A stretch of DNA of 64,000 bases from Tritrichomonas musculus. Lineage: Eukaryota; Parabasalia; Tritrichomonadida; Tritrichomonadidae. A program made the translations under genes and the position numbers. The DNA lies in assembly GCA_039105265.1 (NCBI GenBank), contig JAPFFF010000003.1:7564001-7628000 (forward strand), read 5' to 3'. The notes beneath the pieces are model-generated. The model was not told the origin of the DNA. It saw only the letters and a program-made list of their open reading frames with translations, and made no database searches. Within the stretch, counting starts at the first letter, position 1; each line of letters starts with the position of its first letter. Below, piece by piece: positions 58,284 to 64,000 of the stretch.

Positions 58284-59357
58284 TTAAATGAACTTTCTTA
58301 TTTGGTCGGGGATGGTATTTTGATTCATCCAGTATTGACGTTCCATTGTCGATAATTTAGTTGGATGACCTTCACGTAGATATTTCGATTTGATAGTATC
58401 TTTAACGGTTGAATCTTCATATGTTATCGTATATGTATCTCTCTTCTTGTTATAAGATCGAATCTCTTTAACAATACCGCGTTTACCATCTTTGATTGAT
58501 GTCGCTAGTGGAACGTTATTGGATGACTTCACGAGTTTATATCCAGGGACGGTATCTACAGATCCATCGATAGATCGGATTAGAAACTGATTACCATCTT
58601 TGGAATCGACGACGTAAGACTCTTTAGATAGATTCGAACGACGTTTCGTTAATGGACTCTTATCCAGAACTACTCTAACTAGATCACCAGGTTTGAAATG
58701 ATATGGATTTACTTGACGTTCCATCTTATCGATATACTCTAACTCATCTTCATCTGTTATATCATTCGGAGATTTATAATTAAGAGATCGATGTGGCATA
58801 TCGTTATAGGATTCTACTAATGATAGTATATCAGTGTTTGGTTCATTAGCTTTCATATCACGAATGGTTCTCATGAATCTGTTAATGATACCGAGTTTGT
58901 TATGATCGTTATCGGTCGTTGTTGTATATACAATATCATGTTCTCTCATGAAATCGAGTACGGATTTCGATAAGTATGATGCATCTTCATCTGATATGAT
59001 AGACTTACACTCAGGTTCTGATTTGATGAACTCGGTTAATGATTTCAACACTTGTTTAGCACCTTTATTGATCATCTCATACGCATATGCTTTACGTGTG
59101 TTAACGTTAATGAACATCAAATAGTCTGGATCTCCAATGAATGTATCCATTTGAAACGCATGTTGGATCTTCGAATAGATATGCATGAACTTTGGTGGCG
59201 GAATATGTTGATCGTGAACGACTTTGTTTTGAAGATAGTCTTTAGCTTCATCATCCGTGAAACCATATCTATTAGCGATTCTCTTGAATTTCGATAACGT
59301 ATTGGTTGGATACTTAGAATAAACTTCATCAATGGTCTTGAACTTGATTCGGTTCAT
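58284..59357 (-). CDS. Retroviral-type integrase (outer Polinton)
   Basis: 357 aa. N-terminal helical domain, RVE core with FQMDTFI, IISDEDASYLS and GIINRFMRTIRD blocks, and a chromo/Tudor-like end (GIVKEIRSYNKKRDTYTITYEDS). It aligns with the inner integrase end to end. It lies 10 bp from the penton-like gene and 10 bp from the ATPase gene, a tight minus-strand array. The start reads CTATAAATG. Confidence 0.92.
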   Translation of the reverse strand: MNRIKFKTIDEVYSKYPTNTLSKFKRIANRYGFTDDEAKDYLQNKVVHDQHIPPPKFMHIYSKIQHAFQMDTFIGDPDYLMFINVNTRKAYAYEMINKGAKQVLKSLTEFIKSEPECKSIISDEDASYLSKSVLDFMREHDIVYTTTTDNDHNKLGIINRFMRTIRDMKANEPNTDILSLVESYNDMPHRSLNYKSPNDITDEDELEYIDKMERQVNPYHFKPGDLVRVVLDKSPLTKRRSNLSKESYVVDSKDGNQFLIRSIDGSVDTVPGYKLVKSSNNVPLATSIKDGKRGIVKEIRSYNKKRDTYTITYEDSTVKDTIKSKYLREGHPTKLSTMERQYWMNQNTIPDQIRKFI

Positions 59358-59367
59358 TTATAGCGGA

Positions 59368-60693
59368 TTAAGAGTATAACAGTTTACGGTTTTGTAAGAA
59401 CACCATGTCCATTGTGAATACTATTTCATCGTTAAATGACACTGGAATGTCTACGAAATCTTTATTGTACAATTCAATCCAAAACTTATCATCGTTATCA
59501 TTCACTTTATAATACTTAATAGGAATGAATGTCTCGTTAGTACGTCCGATGATATTACGATTTGATTGATTCGCAAATGAAGCGGCTACTTCACATTGTA
59601 AATCAGTTGTAATATGTTTTAAAACCAATTCTCGATGGAACTTGGTTACATAATCCAATCTATTTCGATATGGATTCGAAGTCCCGATATTGAAGAAATC
59701 AGCTGTGTCACTGTCGAACCTATCCTTTTCAGTCAATCTTCCAGGATTTTCTCGACTAAATGGTAATGGCAAATCATTATCATCATCCCATTTATATAGT
59801 TTCTTATATGTGTAATCGTCATAATCGTCTTCTACGGATTCTTCTTCTTCTTCTTCTTCATTATTGTTATCATTAGTAGATTTTTCGAAAGGTTCATCAG
59901 CTCTCGTTATAAGAAAATCGACATTATACACTTCACCGTCATTTCGAAGTGATTTGAATTTAATGAATTGTCCACCTTCATCATTTACAGCGATTTCGAT
60001 CATAAAATCTTCACCAATTACATGCTTATCATTTGGATTAATTATTATATTTTGCTTATTCTTACAATTCCAATGACTTATTTCTAACCAAAATGGAATA
60101 TCATTACGTAAACACATTAGATCATAATTATTCCTATCACGATCTAACGCCTCATATGCAGCTATTTTTTCTTCATCTGATTTGTTTGAACCACCTATTT
60201 CTCGATACAAATACCTATATAAAGTATTATCATTAGCAAATTCGATGACTTGATCGGCGAAATCATTGATATCATTCGTAAGATGCATATGACATTCGAT
60301 TTTAAATACCTTAACATCGGTTTCATCCATAGTATCAATAACTTGTTGAATTTTGTCGTCGAATATTTCATATTTATCTCCGAATAACTCAATAGCTTTA
60401 TCATTGAAAGGTTCCCATAGATATTTACGAATATATAGATTAAACTTGATTGTATCAGTTTTACGATGTATATTCATTCTTCTAATACCAATTATTTTCT
60501 CACCAACATTTGAAGTTTTCCATTCGGGTGGATAATCAAAGTAAATTCTATTGAAGTGTTGAATACCGTTTTGAAAATATATGTCATCACCATTCTCGTC
60601 TTTACTTACAAGAGCATCAACTGTTGAATTATAAACCGTTTCGATTGGTAATGGAATGTGTTCATCTTGTTGTACCTCACGTCGATAACTCAT
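59368..60693 (-). CDS. Probable penton/minor capsid protein (outer Polinton, 441 aa)
   Basis: Homologue of 47139-48449, sharing IYFDYPPEWKTSNVGEKIIGIRR at the N-terminus and FWIELYNKDFVDIPV...FTMDMVFLQNRKLLY at the C-terminus. The middle has an acidic NNEEEEEEESVEDDYDD tract. Its ATG and promoter-like sequence (CCCTTAAATG) lie inside the right TIR, whose inner edge falls three bases after the ATG. Base use is more AT-rich than in its neighbours, closer to the inner element. Jelly-roll fold is inferred. Confidence 0.55.
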   Translation of the reverse strand: MSYRREVQQDEHIPLPIETVYNSTVDALVSKDENGDDIYFQNGIQHFNRIYFDYPPEWKTSNVGEKIIGIRRMNIHRKTDTIKFNLYIRKYLWEPFNDKAIELFGDKYEIFDDKIQQVIDTMDETDVKVFKIECHMHLTNDINDFADQVIEFANDNTLYRYLYREIGGSNKSDEEKIAAYEALDRDRNNYDLMCLRNDIPFWLEISHWNCKNKQNIIINPNDKHVIGEDFMIEIAVNDEGGQFIKFKSLRNDGEVYNVDFLITRADEPFEKSTNDNNNEEEEEEESVEDDYDDYTYKKLYKWDDDNDLPLPFSRENPGRLTEKDRFDSDTADFFNIGTSNPYRNRLDYVTKFHRELVLKHITTDLQCEVAASFANQSNRNIIGRTNETFIPIKYYKVNDNDDKFWIELYNKDFVDIPVSFNDEIVFTMDMVFLQNRKLLYS

Positions 60694-61278
60694 TTAAGGG
60701 AAACCAAAAATAAACATCACTTACTCTTCATCTTCATCGAAAGCTCCACATGGTTCAATCCATCGTCAACAATTCTATACATTTATAGATCAATTGGATC
60801 TTCTTATCCATAGCTTCATCATCATCATAGCTAGCTATGAATCGATCATCGAGTTCGTCAAGATCGTCGATGTTGTAGTAGTTGATGATATTGTCGAGAT
60901 TGAAGTCTCTATCAAGACCAACATCATTGAGATAGTCATGAAGTTGTTCCATTAAATCATCAACACATTGAATTCTATCGAGATCGTGATATTCAAAGAA
61001 GTCTTCGATAGCTAATTCGATTGGTTCGACTGTGAATTCAATTTCGGTCATCATATTATTATTTGCATACGGAATAAAAAGATAGTTTGAATCGAAAGTG
61101 AGTCAGTTTACGATTGATCGGTGAAGACTATGGTTTTGGACTATCATAAGGGTCCGCGATGGTGAAGACTATTGATTTGGACTATCATAAGGGGTCCGCG
61201 ATGGTGTAAATGACTGATCCATGCGTTAGAATGGGCGTATGGTACGTAGTACCAGGAGCACAGTCTAACATTACTACT
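60688..61278 (-). repeat. Right terminal inverted repeat of the outer Polinton (591 bp)
   Basis: Inverse of 14871-15461, including the tandem iteron-like repeats, the 99-codon gene and the start cassette. It ends at ...AACATTACTACT, then the flank begins TGCTTACTTG. Confidence 0.93.
60755..61054 (-). CDS. Acidic 99-aa TIR protein, second copy
   Basis: The same protein as at 15095-15394, residue for residue. Identity of the two copies is expected if the termini are corrected against each other during replication. Both copies read toward the element's interior. Confidence 0.75.
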   Translation of the reverse strand: MMTEIEFTVEPIELAIEDFFEYHDLDRIQCVDDLMEQLHDYLNDVGLDRDFNLDNIINYYNIDDLDELDDRFIASYDDDEAMDKKIQLIYKCIELLTMD

Positions 61279-62099
61279 TGCTTACTTGAATGAATGACAC
61301 TTGTGGAAAATTGTTGAACTCCAATAGGAATCGAATAAAAACAAAAGGGCTAACATAAAAGAATTTGATATTGACAGGGATCAGCTGTATATATTCTGTT
61401 TTCGTTGAAATGATGAGGGAAATGATATAAGTAAAAATGTTGAGGAGCATTATTTGCATTAAAATTTGGAGTAGAATAGTCCTCGCTAATATTTTGAAGT
61501 GTGTTATTTTCGTTAAAATTTTGAAGAAGGAGATTTTCGTTAATATTTTGAGGAGTATAATTTTTGGTAAAGTTTCTAGAGCCTAACTTTCATTAATAAG
61601 CTGAGGTTGTCGTTTATTACCAACTAATTTATATCATTTATGATATTTTGGAAATTCATATCATTAAATTTGCCACTTAAGTTTGAGCTTATATTACCAT
61701 GGGTGCGTTTTTGTGTTTCATTTTTAGGTTTCATATTGACTACTTGTTTTTGAGTAAGTATCATCCATAATTGAATTATACAATTTTTCAAGCTTTTTAA
61801 CTCATGGCCAATTTGAAATATATGGTTAATTCAAAATTTTAAAATTTGATTGAAAATCAAAAGCGGATGGATTAATTAATATTTTGTGAGATTATGATTC
61901 ACCTTAATTAATATTGTTTTTTAGCGCAATTTTATATCAAACACACATTTCAATTATATTTTGATTCACATTACCTGTAGTTGCGGGGATGATGCAAACA
62001 ACAAATGCTGTAAATTGAACAGAATAAGGCTGAATCTGAAAAACAAAACCTGATCTAATAATATGCTTTTGAAAAATTTTAAACAAAGTTTCTAAATAT

Positions 62100-62560
62100 T
62101 CAGTTCTCTTGATAAAAAATAAAGGTGCATTTGCCCATAAGCATGAATCATTCCTTTAATTTCGTTTTCATATGTGACTCCGGCATTTGGATTAAAAAAA
62201 GAGCATCAACAGATATACATGCAGGTAATTCATAATGTTGCATTATATAGCTATCTGTCTTCCAAAGCTTTATAATATCTTCAATTTTAGTTTTATCCAA
62301 AAAATAATTAACAAAATTATAATTAGATTGTTTGCTATGCTTATTACTTTTCTAAATAGATGGTAATCCCATTTCTTTTGCAAATGGTTCATATAAGCTT
62401 GTGTAATTTGAGCAAATAGAATTCACGAAAGCGTTTATCTCATCGTTGAAATATTTTTTAATATGAAGTCCCTTTTGTATAATGCCAACTGGAAGCCGAT
62501 GTTCTAATTCAAGTTTTGATATCAACACTTTGTCATTAAGAAAATCAGAATGATTTTTTT
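62100..62560 (-). pseudogene. Decayed coding remnant, family uncertain
   Basis: On minus, protein-like sequence is readable: HRLPVGIIQKGLHIKKYFNDE ... LYEPFAKEMGLPSI, then a stop, then DIIKLWKTDSYIMQHYELPACISVDALF with a further frame change. The ISVDALFF phrase recalls a multicopy trichomonad family of possible transposon origin, from memory only. At least one stop and one frameshift are present. Confidence 0.4.
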
Positions 62561-62641
62561 ATCATTATTAATATTTTCCCTTCACTTCTTCCATTTGAAA
62601 AGATTATTTATTACTAATTCTTTCGGAAGCGCGCTCAGTTA

Positions 62642-62674
<33 letters not shown>
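62642..62674. repeat. Poly-A tract of about 33 bases
   Basis: An uninterrupted A homopolymer. Tracts this long are prone to sequencing length error. No retroposed gene could be seen before it. Confidence 0.85.
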
Positions 62675-62678
<4 letters not shown>

Positions 62679-63027
62679 TGGAGTATTTTTTGGTTGTTTT
62701 GGAGAAATTTTATACTGTTTTTTCATAGGTAATGCTCTAAAAATCACAACAGACTATGAGTTTTTTCAATATTGAATGTTTTACTTCAAAAACGATCAAC
62801 AGAACCTTAAAAAGAAAACCAATGCATCCTTTTTGACTGCAAGAGCATCAATAGATTATGATTTAGGATTTTCCGAAATTAATGAATTATCCTTAGTTTA
62901 TTTAAAATAGATTCATAATATTATTGTTTTCATTTTTGGAAATAGATTCATAAGAATCATTTGAACATATATCGCCTCAAAATTTCAAAATAGAAATTTT
63001 GGATTTTTGTGATCATTTATCCAAACA

Positions 63028-64000
63028 ATGTCAAATATCGATCCAATTAATATATCTAATATAATAAGTCTACTACCAACACCTAAAAAAGAATCTACAG
63101 CTGAATCAGGATGTTTTTATGGAAATGAATCTCCCGAAGAAATTTATAATCGAATAATATATACTTCTGATCCTGTTCAAATCACATATCAAAAGCCGCC
63201 AACTCCTTTTGTTAAAGAAGAAATTGAAGCAGTTACAGAACTTAACAGTCGCGAACCACAACTTAAAAACGCAAATAATAGATATCGCCAACAAGCTACA
63301 TTTTGCCCGTATGAATTCAAATTATCATGCGATTTGCCAGTTGTAGTCAAACCCCTTGTTTCATTTGATTCACAACTACAAAACCTCACAATTCCGATAG
63401 ATGAAAATGGTGACGAAGAAGACTCTTATCCAAAAATCGAAACCATAGCAATTATTGGCCAGCCACCACTTTTTAATACTAAAATGATAGGAATACGTTC
63501 AAGTTTAAAACGCCAATTACCAATTTATCAGCCATCATCAAAATCGTCTTTTGCAGAGCCATCACAAATCGATGAAGATCCATTTATTATTGATTATAGA
63601 ACCAAAACCGAGCCAAGGCAGCCACTTAGAGTTTTTTCAACAGCTCGAGCTCTTGCTGCAATTTGTGTATGCCAACGTTCAGTATATCCATTTGATTTGA
63701 TTATTGAAAAAGTTGACAACGAGAACATTTATGTCAAAGTACGCAAAGAAAACGAAGCAGCGACACAAGAAACCAGTTTAGAAACAATTATGACTACTGA
63801 TCAAATATCCCGTGAAAAAGTTACACAAGAATTTATTCAAAACATAACAGAGACGATGAATGCCACCGAAGAGTTTATTCAAAAAGTTACAGAAGGAATG
63901 GAGACCGTTAAACTTTCCGAAAAAGAAGACGATGAGAAAAGTATAGAAAAAGTTCAACCAGCATTGATCTATCGTTCCATTCAATTGAAAGGAATTGAGT
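63028..64000 (+). CDS. EIF3D: eIF3 subunit D-like translation initiation factor, 3' end off the right edge
   Basis: 324 codons from the ATG at 63028 remain open at the edge. The segment RVFSTARALAAICVCQRSVYPFDLIIEK (about residues 201-228) matches the eIF3d signature, which in other eukaryotes reads like ATD.ILA..M...RSVYPWDIV. The KRQLPIYQ block before it fits the N-terminal half. Residues 1-130 are Pro/acidic-rich and divergent. A Glu/Thr/Lys-rich insertion (EFIQNITETMNATEEFIQKVTEGME) with an internal EFIQ repeat follows the signature. eIF3d binds caps and mRNA in the eIF3 complex. TCATTT 15 bases before the ATG fits the trichomonad initiator consensus TCAYW. Confidence 0.75.
   Translation, partial: MSNIDPINISNIISLLPTPKKESTAESGCFYGNESPEEIYNRIIYTSDPVQITYQKPPTPFVKEEIEAVTELNSREPQLKNANNRYRQQATFCPYEFKLSCDLPVVVKPLVSFDSQLQNLTIPIDENGDEEDSYPKIETIAIIGQPPLFNTKMIGIRSSLKRQLPIYQPSSKSSFAEPSQIDEDPFIIDYRTKTEPRQPLRVFSTARALAAICVCQRSVYPFDLIIEKVDNENIYVKVRKENEAATQETSLETIMTTDQISREKVTQEFIQNITETMNATEEFIQKVTEGMETVKLSEKEDDEKSIEKVQPALIYRSIQLKGIE

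Larger units (their letters stand above)
14871..61278. mobile_element. Outer Polinton/Maverick (46.4 kb including a nested second Polinton)
   Basis: Terminal inverted repeats of 591 bp at 14871-15461 and 60688-61278 look identical as far as I can read and start AGTAGTAATG. Without the nested element the unit is about 22.4 kb. Parts on the plus strand are an acidic TIR protein, protein-primed DNA polymerase B, several small proteins, KilA-N and a basic zipper-like protein. Facing them on minus are the conserved block of major capsid, small virion proteins, ATPase, integrase and penton-like protein. Fibre-like genes lie in between. Apart from the nested insertion it looks whole. The flanks share only TGCT, so the target duplication is uncertain. 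It is older than the inner insertion. Confidence 0.93.
61279..63027. other. Host intergenic region right of the outer Polinton
   Basis: Very AT-rich. GTTATTTTCGTTAAAATTTTGAAG-like words repeat a few times at about 61440-61580 (imperfect, TTTTCGTTAATATTTTGAGGAG type). A decayed coding remnant lies at 62100-62560 and a poly-A tract at 62642-62674. Nothing else could be supported. Confidence 0.55.

Noticed and set aside
14871-61278. Integrated phage or bacterial contamination because of tail-fibre-like genes and HNH/KilA-N proteins
   Set aside because: The combination of pPolB, retroviral-type integrase, double jelly-roll capsid and A32-type ATPase with long TIRs is the Polinton set, and host flanks on both sides are eukaryotic.
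62642-62674. Poly-A tail of a retroposed gene or SINE
   Set aside because: No gene-like or tRNA-derived body or target duplication precedes it on either side.
1-64000. LTR retrotransposon or retrovirus
   Set aside because: No reverse transcriptase, RNase H or LTR-type direct repeats were seen. The integrases belong to the Polintons.

Overview
The window looks like nuclear DNA of a parabasalid protist, most likely Tritrichomonas or a close relative. The flanks are very AT-rich and intron-free as far as can be read. They carry trichomonad-type families: a DUF3447 ankyrin-type protein, BspA-like leucine-rich repeats, and many small TIR elements. Polintons (Mavericks) are abundant in this group. 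The species call is inference.

Region 1 (1-14870) is host DNA. It holds a partial ankyrin-type gene (minus), tRNA-Pro(TGG), a decayed BspA-like LRR gene, tRNA-Met(CAT), an ESCRT-III VPS20/CHMP6 gene (minus), a kinase fragment, a small AT-hook-like ORF (minus), and a head-to-head pair of GOT1 (minus) and a Fringe/GT31-type glycosyltransferase (plus). Between these genes sit at least six short elements recognised by terminal inverted repeats, two with TTAA target sites and one with a 10-bp target duplication. A decayed Tc1/mariner transposase abuts the next region.

Region 2 (14871-61278) is a Polinton (outer element) with 591-bp inverted termini. A second, complete-looking Polinton (inner element, 25655-49701, 224-bp identical termini, 5-bp target duplication TATAT) is nested inside one of its fibre-like genes. 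Each element carries its own protein-primed DNA polymerase B, integrase, A32/FtsK-type packaging ATPase, double jelly-roll major capsid protein, a probable penton protein, a small glycine/alanine-rich virion peptide, a basic leucine-zipper-like protein, and very large tail-fibre-like proteins. The capsid-packaging-integrase block runs in the same order in both. The polymerase, the small regulators and the endonucleases are rearranged. The outer element alone has a KilA-N protein and a duplicated acidic protein encoded within its termini. The inner element alone has two NUMOD4/HNH endonucleases and a GIY-YIG (T5orf172) protein. No adenain-like maturation protease was recognised in either. Both are treated as fossils: the inner one looks whole and young, and the outer one looks whole apart from the nested insertion.

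Region 3 (61279-64000) is host DNA again: an intergenic stretch with a decayed minus-strand coding remnant and a long poly-A tract, then the 5' part of an eIF3d-like gene that runs off the right edge.

The most interesting signals are in the Polintons. Nearly every element gene has a T-run followed 8-15 nt later by an AAATG or TAAATG start, which resembles a poxvirus late promoter and is not seen at the host genes. The outer TIR works as a duplicated promoter-plus-start-codon cassette. The fibre genes are mosaics, with one domain-sized segment nearly identical between two otherwise diverged elements. Both elements also carry structured noncoding regions with tRNA-like A/B-box sequences.
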